IMG/VR virus record: IMGVR_UViG_3300030085_002855
Location: 3,081-35,514 of that record
Source of the DNA: a virus
Length of the DNA: 32,434 bases
Direction: 5' to 3' (one strand)
In this document: positions 20,152 through 30,221 of the stretch, in pieces
Layout: each line of letters begins with the position of its first letter
Numbering within the stretch: position 1 is the first letter of the stretch
Position numbers and translations under genes: made by a program
Notes under the pieces: generated by a model
Told to the model about the DNA's origin: nothing
Databases searched by the model: none
What the model saw: only the letters and a program-made list of their open reading frames with translations

Positions 20152-23100
20152 ATGCCTCTTAATAAGCTAGATAATTTCATTAAGAATACTGATGGTCGTA
20201 TTCTTTATGTTTCTCCAAGTGATCTCGATTCTACGGATAGTATCGATAATCAGGGTAATTCACTCGCAAGACCCTTTAAAACTGTTCAGAGAGCACTTTT
20301 AGAGGCAGCAAGATTCTCATATGTAAAGGGTGATGACAATGATATTACAGAGAAAACTACCATCCTTCTTTTACCTGGTGAGCACCTAATTGATAATAGA
20401 CCAGGTTTTAGATTATATAATGATAATGGTACTGCTAAAGTAATTGCACCTGACTCTAGTGCTGGTGCAGCAAACCCAACTGCTTCTAGTGCATTAAATC
20501 TTTCATTAGAATCTAACTTCGACTTAACTCAAGTTGACAATATTCTTTATAAGTTTAATAGTATTTACGGTGGTGTAATTGTACCTAGAGGTTGTTCTAT
20601 TGTTGGTCTTGACCTCAGAAAGACTAAGATTAGACCAAAATATGTACCCAACCCAACTGACCCAACAGCAGGTTATGCTGGTATCTTCAAGATAACTGGT
20701 GCATGTTATCTCTGGCAGTTTAGTTTATATGATGCTAGAGAATCTGAACTTGCGTATACAAGTCCTACAGACTGGACTGATACTGCTAAACCAACATTCT
20801 CGCACCATAAACTCACTTGCTTTGAGTATATTGATGGTGTTAATAAGTATGGCAATACGGGTCTAACTGACCTTGACATGTATTATGCAAAACTATCTAA
20901 TGCATATGGAACTAGTGCTGGTACTAGAGAAATTGACCAGAAATATCCAGCAGATGCAGGTGGTTTTGCTAAGCAACGTCCAGAATGGGAGATTGTTGGT
21001 GCATTCGATACGGACGTAATTGATATTACTGCAATCAATATTAGTTCTTCTGGTAGTAACTTAGTTACAGTTACCACCAATGTACCTCATGAATTTAATG
21101 AAGGAACACCGATTAAGATTAGAAACGTAGTTCCTACTGATTATAATATTTCAACAAAAGTTCAGACTGTTCTGAGTGATAATAAATTTACATATCTGAT
21201 TCCTAATGCTAGAAGAGACCTTGATCTTCAAGGTAGTATTTCTTCTGCAACGGTTGTTATTGAAACTGATACCGTAACTGGTGCATCACCATATATCTTC
21301 AATATCTCCTTACGTTCAGTCTGGGGTATGAATGGTATGCACGCTAATGGCAGCAAAGCATCTGGTTTTAAATCGATGGTTGTTGCCCAGTTTACTGGTG
21401 TATCACTACAGAAAGACGATAGGGCATTTGTTAAGTACTTCCAAGATTCTAGACAATATGTTGGTATTGATGACTCTAAAGTAACTGGTGCAGATCTATC
21501 TTCTAATTCATCTTCAACAGATCCAAATACAGCATATCACCTAGATGCTAATGCAATTTATAGAAGAGGTTGGGAAACTTCTCACGTTAAAGCATCGAAT
21601 GACTCTTTCGTTCAGGTAGTTTCTGTCTTTGCTATTGGTTTTACTAAGCACTTTGATGGTTCTTCGGGTGCTGACTATTCTATTACTAACTCTAACTCTA
21701 ACTTCGGTCAGATCTCTCTGAACGGTGAAGGTTTCAAGGCAGACGCATTTGATAAGGATAATAATTTGTTCCTTACAAATATTATTCCACCAAAAGCAAT
21801 TACAACTCAAGAGAATACTGTTGACTGGATCTCTATCGATGTTGGTCTAACAACAAGTCCTACCGTTAATCCCAATCAAAATAGATTATATCTATTTGGA
21901 TTTACTAGTGAAGATATAAAACCACCCGTACTAACTCAGGGTTATAGAATTGGTGGCAAGAAAAATGATAGGTTATTTGCAACTATCAATGGTAATGAAT
22001 ATTACTCTGATATTGTTCTTGCAGATGGTATCAATACACATGAGAAAGTATATCACGTTGATACATCTACTGAAAATAAACTGACTCTAGCATCAGATCA
22101 TACTCTGAATAATTCTGAGAAAATTATTATTGAAAGTTTAGATGGTGATTTACCAGAAAATGTAAAAGAGCATTCTGTCTATTATGTAATTACATCTGCT
22201 AATAATACCGTTAGAACCGATGGCATTGTTCTTCTCGCAAGAGAAATTCAACTTGCAACATCAGAATCTGATGCAAGTCTTGGTATTCCAGTAACAATTT
22301 ATGGTGGTAGAAAACTAAAAATTTCTAGTAGGGTTCATGATAAAACTGCTGGTGAATTGGGTCATCCAGTTCAGTGGGATGAAACAAATACAAATTGGTA
22401 TATTAGTGTAAAACAATCAAATCCAGATCCATCATTCTATCAAAACACCTTATTTAACTATCTTGATAGTGTTGGTGTTGCTGGATATCAAGAAAGAACA
22501 GACCCATCATATATCAAGAGGATTGCAGATACTAGAAGTTTAGATCAAAAACTCTATAAGTTGAGAGTTGTTATTCCTAAAGAGATTAGTGCAGCAAAAG
22601 CACCAGAACCTGGTTTTATTATTCAAGAAAGTAGTGATACTGGTGTAAGAAACGATACTGATTTCATTCTACCGACCACTAGAAATCTAACTTCTGCTGA
22701 TTACAAGTATAATAAGAACAATAGATATCTTTCAAATGCAGTAAGATCTGATGCTGCTGATGGTGTATATACGATCACAGTAACAACAGAAAAACCACAT
22801 AATCTTCAAGTTGGCAATGATGTCAAGATTTATGGCATCAAAGACTCAACTCTGAATACTTTTGGTGAGTATGGTGTTGGATACAATGGTAAGTATCCAG
22901 TCAAAGATGTCCTTAGTGACATGGAGTTTACATATGAAATCACTGCAGGTGTATCTACTAATCCAACTTGGCCAACAACAAAAGACACATCTTGGCCAAG
23001 ATTTGAAAGAAACGATGTTAAAGACAACTTAGTTGTTTATCGTTCACTAACAATTTCTGATTATGTTGATGGTCAAAGAGATGGTGTATATCATCTTTTT

Positions 23101-25911
23101 GCTACAAATGCAAATGTAGCAGTTGAGGAAGAATTCACTGATAATGAGTACTCACAGAACATTGCAGATTTATATCCACAACAGGATAGAGATAACATTG
23201 ATGAAAACCCGATTGCTGCTAAGTCTTATGCACTTAGATCACCTCTTGGTAAAGTTATCACAAATAACTTAAGAAATTCTGTAACTAGAGAAACTGTTGA
23301 TAAGTTTAGTACAAGTTTTGGTGTTGGTTTAAATATTGCTAATGTGGAAGCAGAAGCAACATCTGGTATCACTACCTTAACTTTTGATAGAAATCATGGT
23401 TATGGTGGTATTGTAGATCTAAGTCTGACAAGTGGTGGTGTTGGTTACAACACTGGTACCTACTATAATGTCAAGATTTTAGAAGATGGAACAATCACCA
23501 ATACTTGGAGAGGTGCTACTGCTACTGTTACCGTTAACTCAAGTTCAAATGTATCTGCAGTAACAATTACAAACCCAGGTTCTGGATATACTGCTGGCAA
23601 TTTCCAATTAGATGAAAGTGTAATTGGCAACAACGGTGCAGAGGCAAATGTTAGTTTAACACTTGCTGCTGAAGGTATCTCTGAAGCAGATAATCAGGTT
23701 GTTCAAATTACTGGTATTGGTACTGCACAAGATGGTCACTATCGTATTCTCGATGTACCTTCATCGAATAGAATTGCTATTGCAAGAACTAATGGTGATC
23801 CACAAGTTTACACTGGTCAGTATAGTTTATTAGTTGGACCTGCAATTGCAGTCACCTCAACATCTTTTGACAGCACGACAAAAGTAGTTACAGTTAATTG
23901 TACTACTGCTCACGGTCTAGTTGCTGGTAATAAGTTTAAGGTTGTTGATACTTCGAATGCAAATATTGGTGATTTCTTAGTCAAATCAAGAGTTGGTGTT
24001 AATACATTTACATATGAAGCATCGGCAGAACCATCAAATGCTGGTTATATTCTGAAGCATGGTTTCTCTGCAAATGATGGCACTTCAGACCAATTCGGTG
24101 AAAACTTAAGTCAAAGAGGTAATTTTGTCTTTGATAAAGAGATTGCCTATGTTAATACTTTCACTGATGAAACCAGAATTAGAGTCACTCCATCTGGCAG
24201 TAATACTGGAACTGTAACTAGATTTAACTACGGTTCTTATATTCAGATTGATGATGAAATCATGAGAGTTGCAAGTAACACCCTTGGTGGTACTTTCAAT
24301 GACGAGATTACAGTTGTTCGTGGAGCACTTGCTACCAGAAAGACCACACACTTGGATGGTTCTCTAATCAGAAAGATTAAACCAATTGCGCTTGAAATTC
24401 GTAGACCAACTACGATGAGAGCATCTGGTCATACATTTGAATATCTTGGTTATGGTCCTGGTAACTATTCAACTGGTCTACCACAGGTTCAAATTAAGTC
24501 TCTTGATGAAACTGAAGAGCAACTTGCACAAGCACAGAAGAAGAAAGGTGCAATCGTTGTTTATACTGGTATGAACAATAGAGGTGACTCTTTCCAGGGC
24601 AACTCTAAGACAACTGCATCTAGTGGTGAGATCTCTACGTTTGATATTCCAACACCAACAATTAAAGGTGAAAGTGCATCGAGACTCAGTGCAGTATTTG
24701 ATGAAATCATTGTCAAGGAGAGAATTGTTGTTGAGGGTGGTGCATCTCAGCAGGTTCTATCACAATTTGATGGACCAGTTAATGTTAACCAAGAGAGTAA
24801 TTTTACTGCTCCAGTTAATGTTAGAGATACTCTCAATGTTAGAGATGAGACGCAATCAACCAATACAACTTCTGGTGCAGTAATTGTTAGTGGTGGTGTT
24901 GGTATTGCTAAAAACCTTAATGTTGGTGGTGAACTAGATGTAGATGGAACGACCAATTTAGATGATGTCAATATTTCTGGTGCTCTCAATGTTACTGGAT
25001 CTATTGTTGGTGCTGGTGGTACCTTTGGTAATATTCAAGTTGGTGTAACTGGTGATAATGAAATTGATACCAGTACTGGTGATTTAATTCTCGACTCTGC
25101 TAATGGCACAGTTAACATTACAGACAATGCTGATGTAGATGGAAACCTCAATGTTGACGGTGACACAACATTAAACGGCAATACAACAATTGGTGATGCG
25201 ATTACTGACCTATTAACAGTAAATGCAGCATCAGAATTTGATGGTACTGTAAACATTGACAATACATTCAATATTAGAAACGGCACCACCAATAAGTTTA
25301 CCGTTGATAATACTACTGGCAATACAAATATTGAAGGAACACTAATTGTTGGAGGCAAAATTACTGGTAATGGTGGTATTGAGTTTGGTAATGTTCAAAT
25401 TGGTGTAACCAACGATCAAACTATTGATACGTCGGATGGTGATTTGAATCTTAGTGCTGCTAGCAACACTGTTAGTATTCAGGCAGACCAAATTAACCTT
25501 GGTCAAGCATCAACTGATATTACAAATATAAATGGTGAACTTCGTGTCTCTCAAGATATTGTTGCATTCTACTCATCTGATATTAGGTTAAAAACTAATA
25601 TTACATCAATTAGTGAAGCACTTAGCAAACTCAATAGAATTACTGGTTGTGAATACATGTGGAATGAACTTTCATCTAGATATGGTACGCATGATGTTGG
25701 TGTAATAGCACAAGACGTACAAAACGTTTTACCAGAGGCAGTCATTGAAAGAGATAATGGTTATCTTGCAGTAGACTATCAAAAATTGATACCTCTATTA
25801 ATTCAAGCATTCCATGAACTGAATGATAAATTTGAAGCATTCGAACAATCAACTAATCTCAAAATTACTGAATTGGAACAAAGATTGAGAGATGACTTTA
25901 TCAATAACTAA
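20152..25911 (+). CDS. Giant tail-fibre or structural protein with C-terminal S74 chaperone
   Basis: This 1919-residue protein starts with a beta-helix-like entry (ARPFKTVQRALLEAARFSY at about 42-60, then TTILLLPGEH). A related small module recurs at about 293-353, 872-933 and 1237-1293, with V-T-V-x-T...P-H-x-x...G-x-x-x-K-I...F-T-Y. A Gly-rich G-Y-T module lies at about 1085-1160. The last third has short strand repeats (LDVDGTTNLDDVNISGALNV) and two copies of F-G-N-(I/V)-Q-(I/V)-G-V-T near 1624 and 1745. The S74 domain begins at Ser1809 (S-D-I-R-L-K-T, Lys1814), with HDVGVIAQDVQNVLPEAV and a coiled-coil end. Auto-cleavage would leave about 1808 residues. It may be the protein called VrlC in some cyanophages, but that is from memory and uncertain. 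Confidence 0.8.
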   Translation: MPLNKLDNFIKNTDGRILYVSPSDLDSTDSIDNQGNSLARPFKTVQRALLEAARFSYVKGDDNDITEKTTILLLPGEHLIDNRPGFRLYNDNGTAKVIAPDSSAGAANPTASSALNLSLESNFDLTQVDNILYKFNSIYGGVIVPRGCSIVGLDLRKTKIRPKYVPNPTDPTAGYAGIFKITGACYLWQFSLYDARESELAYTSPTDWTDTAKPTFSHHKLTCFEYIDGVNKYGNTGLTDLDMYYAKLSNAYGTSAGTREIDQKYPADAGGFAKQRPEWEIVGAFDTDVIDITAINISSSGSNLVTVTTNVPHEFNEGTPIKIRNVVPTDYNISTKVQTVLSDNKFTYLIPNARRDLDLQGSISSATVVIETDTVTGASPYIFNISLRSVWGMNGMHANGSKASGFKSMVVAQFTGVSLQKDDRAFVKYFQDSRQYVGIDDSKVTGADLSSNSSSTDPNTAYHLDANAIYRRGWETSHVKASNDSFVQVVSVFAIGFTKHFDGSSGADYSITNSNSNFGQISLNGEGFKADAFDKDNNLFLTNIIPPKAITTQENTVDWISIDVGLTTSPTVNPNQNRLYLFGFTSEDIKPPVLTQGYRIGGKKNDRLFATINGNEYYSDIVLADGINTHEKVYHVDTSTENKLTLASDHTLNNSEKIIIESLDGDLPENVKEHSVYYVITSANNTVRTDGIVLLAREIQLATSESDASLGIPVTIYGGRKLKISSRVHDKTAGELGHPVQWDETNTNWYISVKQSNPDPSFYQNTLFNYLDSVGVAGYQERTDPSYIKRIADTRSLDQKLYKLRVVIPKEISAAKAPEPGFIIQESSDTGVRNDTDFILPTTRNLTSADYKYNKNNRYLSNAVRSDAADGVYTITVTTEKPHNLQVGNDVKIYGIKDSTLNTFGEYGVGYNGKYPVKDVLSDMEFTYEITAGVSTNPTWPTTKDTSWPRFERNDVKDNLVVYRSLTISDYVDGQRDGVYHLFATNANVAVEEEFTDNEYSQNIADLYPQQDRDNIDENPIAAKSYALRSPLGKVITNNLRNSVTRETVDKFSTSFGVGLNIANVEAEATSGITTLTFDRNHGYGGIVDLSLTSGGVGYNTGTYYNVKILEDGTITNTWRGATATVTVNSSSNVSAVTITNPGSGYTAGNFQLDESVIGNNGAEANVSLTLAAEGISEADNQVVQITGIGTAQDGHYRILDVPSSNRIAIARTNGDPQVYTGQYSLLVGPAIAVTSTSFDSTTKVVTVNCTTAHGLVAGNKFKVVDTSNANIGDFLVKSRVGVNTFTYEASAEPSNAGYILKHGFSANDGTSDQFGENLSQRGNFVFDKEIAYVNTFTDETRIRVTPSGSNTGTVTRFNYGSYIQIDDEIMRVASNTLGGTFNDEITVVRGALATRKTTHLDGSLIRKIKPIALEIRRPTTMRASGHTFEYLGYGPGNYSTGLPQVQIKSLDETEEQLAQAQKKKGAIVVYTGMNNRGDSFQGNSKTTASSGEISTFDIPTPTIKGESASRLSAVFDEIIVKERIVVEGGASQQVLSQFDGPVNVNQESNFTAPVNVRDTLNVRDETQSTNTTSGAVIVSGGVGIAKNLNVGGELDVDGTTNLDDVNISGALNVTGSIVGAGGTFGNIQVGVTGDNEIDTSTGDLILDSANGTVNITDNADVDGNLNVDGDTTLNGNTTIGDAITDLLTVNAASEFDGTVNIDNTFNIRNGTTNKFTVDNTTGNTNIEGTLIVGGKITGNGGIEFGNVQIGVTNDQTIDTSDGDLNLSAASNTVSIQADQINLGQASTDITNINGELRVSQDIVAFYSSDIRLKTNITSISEALSKLNRITGCEYMWNELSSRYGTHDVGVIAQDVQNVLPEAVIERDNGYLAVDYQKLIPLLIQAFHELNDKFEAFEQSTNLKITELEQRLRDDFINN

Positions 25912-25919
25912 ACAACTAG

Positions 25920-25926
25920 ATAAATA
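25920..25926 (+). promoter_or_regulatory. Late promoter motif before the 989-aa fibre gene
   Basis: ATAAATA in the context TAGATAAATAACT lies 17 nt before ATG 25944, in the 32-nt gap after the S74 protein. The short distance would leave a very short leader. Confidence 0.55.
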
Positions 25927-25943
25927 ACTAAAAACCATAGAAG

Positions 25944-28913
25944 ATGGCAAATTATACAAAGTCTTTTAACTTCAGAAGTGGAGTTCAAGTAGATAATGAC
26001 AGATTTTTGGTTGACGGTAGGGGAAATGTTGGCGTCGGAACTTCGGCACCGAACAGATCCCTTGACGTTTATGGTAAAGCCAGAGTAAATGATCAACTTG
26101 AAACGGAAGACTTTCAAGTAAGTGGTGTATCTACATTCCAAGGAATGGTTAGTGTAGGTGCAAGTATTTTTGCTAACTCTGAAACTGGTATTATTAGTGC
26201 AACTTCATATAGGGGAGATGGTACTCTTCTTGCTGGTGTTATTGCAATTGCAACCAATGGTTGGGTTGTAAATTCAGGAACTCTATCAACAGATTTTAAT
26301 GTATATGTTGGTCCATTCCCACCAGGAGAGGGTAATTTAGATCATCTACCAACTGCAGAGGGAACATTCCAAGTAAACAAAGATTCTAGTACATTTACAG
26401 TACAACCAACTGGTCTGATTGGTTTGGGTACAACACTGCCAACAGAAAGACTAGATGTTAGAGGAAATGTAGTTGTTTCTGGGTTATCAACATTCCAAGA
26501 TCATGTTGATGTTACAGGTGATCTTTCTGTCTTGAGCAACTTTGAGGTAACTGGTGTATCAACATTTAGTAATAATGTTAACTATTCCACCGACATTGAT
26601 GTAGATGGTGTTACCAATTTAGACGAACTCAGTGTAACAGGTGTTTCTACATTTACTAGTAGTGTAAATCTTAATGATGGTGCAACAATTCCAGCAGGAG
26701 AGAGTCTTGATTTTGGAACTGATTTTTCAATCTCTAGATTTAGTAATCAGAACAAAGCACGTATTCAGTATACTGGTCCCGGTGATTTCACTTTTGAAAT
26801 AGATGATGTTGATTTTAGGAATAGTGGAAATACTGAAACTCTTATGACCCTTAGAAATGGGGGAGGAGTAAGTCTTTACTATGATAATAATATAAAACTT
26901 TCTAGTACTAGTGCTGGTATTAATGTAACTGGACGTACTGAAACTGATAATTTAAATGTTTCTGGTATTTCTACTTTCGCATCTACATTAGACCTTGATG
27001 GTGTTGTAAACATACCAGATGGTGATGGGGTTAAGTTTGGTACTGTATCGGATTATGCACAACTCTTTAGTGGGTCTGGAGAATTTTATATCAGAAACAC
27101 CGTAGGAAGTGGTGGCGGTGGTGGTGTTCAACTTCAAGGAAGAACTGGGGTACATCTTTGGGCTGGTGGAACTTCTTTTACTAATTTGGGGTTATCAGTA
27201 GAAAACGGTGTATCTTTATTAAAATATCAAGGAAATGAGAAAGCATCAACAGAGGACTATGGTTTTGATGTAACTGGTAGATTAACCACAGATGAATTAT
27301 CAGTTTCTGGTATTTCTACCTTCAACCAGTTGACATCAACCAATATTGCTATTGGTACTTCTGTTTTCTCTTCAGATTTCGTAGTCAAAAAACCAACCAG
27401 TGTCGTTGCTGACTTTATTTCTACGCAAGGATCTGTAACGTTAAGTTTAGGTGCTGATACATCTCTTGCAGATAATAGTACAACTATAAAGTACACTCCA
27501 ACTTCAGAAACTTTAGATATTTCAAATAGAGGTTCTGGTGATATTACATTCAGAACCCATGTTGGTAGTGGAGCATTAGTTGGTGTAGAAGCTGGTGGTT
27601 TCTTATTCAGAACAGGCACTACTGATAATATCTTAGCACATATTAGATCTGATGGTAGATTTGCAATTAATCAAGAAGTTTCTGCGGATCAAGAATTAGA
27701 TTTCAATCTCGTAGCAAATGGAAATTCTTTACTTAAAGGCAATTTATTTGTACAAGGTAATTTAGATGCTTCTTCTGGTATTGCGACATTCAATACCATT
27801 AATGTAAATACCCCATCTATCTTCTCAGAAGATCAAAACTTCCACACTACTTCTGGTCTCACCACTTTCTCATCTTTAAACGCTGAAACTCTCTTTACTT
27901 CATCTGGTATTAGTAGCTTTATTGGTTTTAGTACTTATTATGGAAGTGTATGTTTTGGCATAAAAGATAATCAAAACGGGGAAACTTATGGTGCTGGTTC
28001 TGATGTAGAGATGAAAATATATCATCCCATCAGAACATATGGTACAGAAATAGGCATTTCATCTTCACCAATTTACTATGATAATGCTGGTACCTATAGT
28101 GGAAGTAGTCAGTTTGACTATGTACAAGCTTTATCAGATCCAAGAAATGAAGACCTTTTATCTCAGTACGTAGCAGATCCAAATAAGATAATTCCTGCTT
28201 TTGGTTATGGTGACATTCAACTGAAAACAGGTGGTATGTCAATCATCAGTCAGGATTATATCAACATTCACCCATCTATTGCACAATCCTCAACTGGTAG
28301 TTGGACTGGTTTAACACCATCAGAAAATCTTGGAATGGGTCTTGAATATGTTAATGGTACTAATCTTTGTATGGTTGGTATTAACACTTTATTCACTAGA
28401 TCTGTAATGGATCTTGGGTATGGTGTTCCATCAATGAATTCATATGTCATTCCACCTAGATTGAATACTAATGATATTGAAACTGTAAGTAATCTTTGGG
28501 ACCCTACTGTTTCTAGTGGTTTGTCAGGACATAGTAGATCTAAACAGTCTACCCCAGATGGTCTTGTAACGGGTGGTATTCTATTTGATATAGAGAAGAA
28601 CCAACTTAAGGTTGCAACCGACTCTAAGACGTTCTCTGGCATTGCTACGTTCACAAATAATGGTAGTGGTCATGAATCATTTGTACCACCAACAGTTACT
28701 GATGCTGAGAGAACTACATTAACTAATGCAGGTATTCCAGTAGGTTCAGTTGTTTATAACACAACTAACAACGCACTAGAACAATATGATGGAACTGTTT
28801 GGACTAGTTTTGTTAAGAAAACTACTAGTGACGACATCTCAGTTTCTGTTTCTGGTACAGATTTGACTATTACTGTTGATGGAGTTGGAAGTGTAACCTT
28901 GACACTATCGTAA
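25944..28913 (+). CDS. Repetitive tail-fibre protein
   Basis: This 989-residue protein opens MANYTKSFNFRSGVQVDNDRFLVDGRGNVGVGT, a common start of marine phage fibres. It is built on a repeated V-(S/T)-G-(I/V/L)-S-T-F motif. About ten copies are visible from residue 58 to about 900, some degenerate such as S-G-I-A-T-F. Between copies are short beta segments such as TDELS or SVNLNDG. Near residue 80 is the S-Y-R-G-D-G-T-L-L-A-G motif shared with other fibre proteins. The C-terminal part (about 860-989) has GGILFDIEKNQLKVA and VGSVVYNTTNNALEQYDGTVWTSF, a small globular tip. No S74 domain is present, unlike the upstream gene. Host-receptor binding is the likely role. Confidence 0.8.
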   Translation: MANYTKSFNFRSGVQVDNDRFLVDGRGNVGVGTSAPNRSLDVYGKARVNDQLETEDFQVSGVSTFQGMVSVGASIFANSETGIISATSYRGDGTLLAGVIAIATNGWVVNSGTLSTDFNVYVGPFPPGEGNLDHLPTAEGTFQVNKDSSTFTVQPTGLIGLGTTLPTERLDVRGNVVVSGLSTFQDHVDVTGDLSVLSNFEVTGVSTFSNNVNYSTDIDVDGVTNLDELSVTGVSTFTSSVNLNDGATIPAGESLDFGTDFSISRFSNQNKARIQYTGPGDFTFEIDDVDFRNSGNTETLMTLRNGGGVSLYYDNNIKLSSTSAGINVTGRTETDNLNVSGISTFASTLDLDGVVNIPDGDGVKFGTVSDYAQLFSGSGEFYIRNTVGSGGGGGVQLQGRTGVHLWAGGTSFTNLGLSVENGVSLLKYQGNEKASTEDYGFDVTGRLTTDELSVSGISTFNQLTSTNIAIGTSVFSSDFVVKKPTSVVADFISTQGSVTLSLGADTSLADNSTTIKYTPTSETLDISNRGSGDITFRTHVGSGALVGVEAGGFLFRTGTTDNILAHIRSDGRFAINQEVSADQELDFNLVANGNSLLKGNLFVQGNLDASSGIATFNTINVNTPSIFSEDQNFHTTSGLTTFSSLNAETLFTSSGISSFIGFSTYYGSVCFGIKDNQNGETYGAGSDVEMKIYHPIRTYGTEIGISSSPIYYDNAGTYSGSSQFDYVQALSDPRNEDLLSQYVADPNKIIPAFGYGDIQLKTGGMSIISQDYINIHPSIAQSSTGSWTGLTPSENLGMGLEYVNGTNLCMVGINTLFTRSVMDLGYGVPSMNSYVIPPRLNTNDIETVSNLWDPTVSSGLSGHSRSKQSTPDGLVTGGILFDIEKNQLKVATDSKTFSGIATFTNNGSGHESFVPPTVTDAERTTLTNAGIPVGSVVYNTTNNALEQYDGTVWTSFVKKTTSDDISVSVSGTDLTITVDGVGSVTLTLS
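26110..28650 (+). repeat. Degenerate coding repeats of the V-(S/T)-G-x-S-T-F type
   Basis: Diverged copies of a unit encoding V-S/T-G-V/I-S-T-F recur irregularly along the fibre gene. DNA forms such as GGTGTATCTACATTC and GGTGTATCAACATTT are close enough to allow recombination between copies. The outer limits are approximate. Confidence 0.7.
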
Positions 28914-28980
28914 AATACCTGTAGACTACCTTTGTCAGGGTTGAAGAGAAAGAGTGTAGCCACTTAGAATACTGTCACAT

Positions 28981-29003
28981 GGGGTGTCTTCGGGTGCCCC
29001 TTT
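28981..29003 (+). terminator. Hairpin terminator with C(UUCG)G tetraloop
   Basis: GGGGTGTC (28981-28988) and GGTGCCCC (28993-29000) form an 8-bp stem with four G-C pairs, three G-U pairs and a closing C-G around UUCG, a very stable tetraloop. TTT follows. It ends the late fibre transcript just before the early-type helicase promoter. The U tract is short, so termination may be partial. Confidence 0.7.
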
Positions 29004-29004
29004 G

Positions 29005-29013
29005 TGCTATAAT
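29005..29013 (+). promoter_or_regulatory. Extended -10 promoter for the helicase operon
   Basis: TGCTATAAT gives a perfect -10 (29008-29013) with the TGn extension. No good -35 is found 16-18 bp upstream, because that space is the terminator hairpin. A weaker pair TTGAAG (28941) and TAGAAT (28965) with an 18-bp spacer lies upstream. Leader bases TCATAC (29018-29023) recur after the similar promoter at 30874. Confidence 0.75.
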
Positions 29014-29041
29014 TACTTCATACAGGACAGGAAACCACTCG

Positions 29042-30217
29042 ATGCTTCTTCGACCCCACCAGCAGAAAGCACTTGATGCCATGCTGGCATATGATAAGGG
29101 TCAGGTCATCATCCCTACGGGTGGTGGCAAGACCATGTGCATGATCTATGACATCCTTGAGAATCAAAAGTACATCGACAATGGCAGCACTGTTGTTGTA
29201 GTTGCTCCTCGTATTCTTTTGGCAGAACAACTTTGCAAAGAATTTCTTGAGGTTATTGATGATACTCACACTCATGTGATGCATGTTCATAGTGGTGAGA
29301 CTGAGTTTTTCAGCAGCACCAAACCTGAAAAGATTGCATTGTTCAACAATGTAGCACGATCTGCTGGTGAAAATTGCATTATCTTTACCACTTATCACTC
29401 CCTTCATAGAGTTCAGGAGGCAGATATTGAAGTCAACACCATCTACTTCGACGAAGCGCACAACTCAGTTCAACGTAACTTTTTCCCTGCTACGGAGTAC
29501 TTTGCTGCTGAGTCTGGTCGGTGCTATTTCTTCACTGCTACTCCTAAGCATTCTTTGTCTGTGTTCAAACCTGGCATGAATGATGGTGCTGTATATGGTC
29601 AAGTAATCTGTAATGTTCCTGCACCTAAGTTGGTAGAAGAGGGTTACATTCTGCCCCCTAAGGTTGTTGTCAAAGAACTTCCTATGGGTGATGAACGTCA
29701 GTCTGATTCTAAGAATCTTCTTGACACTATTGATGAGAATTCTCTTGACAAGATTCTCATTGCTGCACGTTCTACCAAGCAGATTGTCAAACTTCTGAGT
29801 GAGTCTGACTTTGCACTGCAACTTGTAGAACGTGGTTATTCTTGCATGTATATCACCAGTAAGACTGGTGCTATTATTGACGGCAAGAAAGTTACCCGTG
29901 AAGAGTTTTTCAAGACTCTGAATGCATGGGGTATTGATCCTGACAAAAAGTTTGTTGTTCTGCACCACTCTATTTTGTCTGAAGGTATCAACGTCAAAGG
30001 TCTTGAAGCAGTGTTGTTCATGCGTAACATGGATTACATTGGTATCAGTCAGTCAATCGGTCGTGTGATTCGTCTGGGTGGTGCTGAGAAGACCTTTGGA
30101 CTTGTCTGTGTGCCTGTCTATGATAAAGTGGGTATCAACACTGCCCGTAGTGTTCAGGCAGTCGTTGACACCGTGTTTCAGCAGGGTGAACCTGCCATCT
30201 CTGTTGTTCGTCGTTGA
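29042..30217 (+). CDS. SF2 DNA/RNA helicase (ResIII-like)
   Basis: This 391-residue protein has complete superfamily 2 motifs: a Q-like start LLRPHQQKALDAM, Walker A P-T-G-G-G-K30-T, motif Ia VVVVAPRILLAEQL, DEAH box Asp137-His140 (F-D-E-A-H-N), motif III T165-A-T-P, and motif VI Q337-S-I-G-R341-V-I-R344. It is shorter than T4 UvsW (503 aa), to which it is the nearest T4 analogue in class, so I do not give that symbol. I chose ATG 29042, after CAGGACAGGAA; an upstream in-frame ATG at 28979 lies before the promoter and inside the hairpin. The neighbouring gene 4 nt downstream is nuclease-like, so the two may act together in DNA processing, recombination or attack on other DNA. Confidence 0.9.
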   Translation: MLLRPHQQKALDAMLAYDKGQVIIPTGGGKTMCMIYDILENQKYIDNGSTVVVVAPRILLAEQLCKEFLEVIDDTHTHVMHVHSGETEFFSSTKPEKIALFNNVARSAGENCIIFTTYHSLHRVQEADIEVNTIYFDEAHNSVQRNFFPATEYFAAESGRCYFFTATPKHSLSVFKPGMNDGAVYGQVICNVPAPKLVEEGYILPPKVVVKELPMGDERQSDSKNLLDTIDENSLDKILIAARSTKQIVKLLSESDFALQLVERGYSCMYITSKTGAIIDGKKVTREEFFKTLNAWGIDPDKKFVVLHHSILSEGINVKGLEAVLFMRNMDYIGISQSIGRVIRLGGAEKTFGLVCVPVYDKVGINTARSVQAVVDTVFQQGEPAISVVRR

Positions 30218-30221
30218 ACCA

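Noticed and set aside
28979-29041. N-terminal extension of the helicase from ATG 28979
   Set aside because: It would start before the -10 box and include the hairpin; ATG 29042 has a ribosome site and begins at the normal helicase N-terminus.
29465-29968. 167-codon antisense ORF across the helicase gene
   Set aside because: The helicase has all its motifs in the plus frame; the antisense product has no recognisable features.
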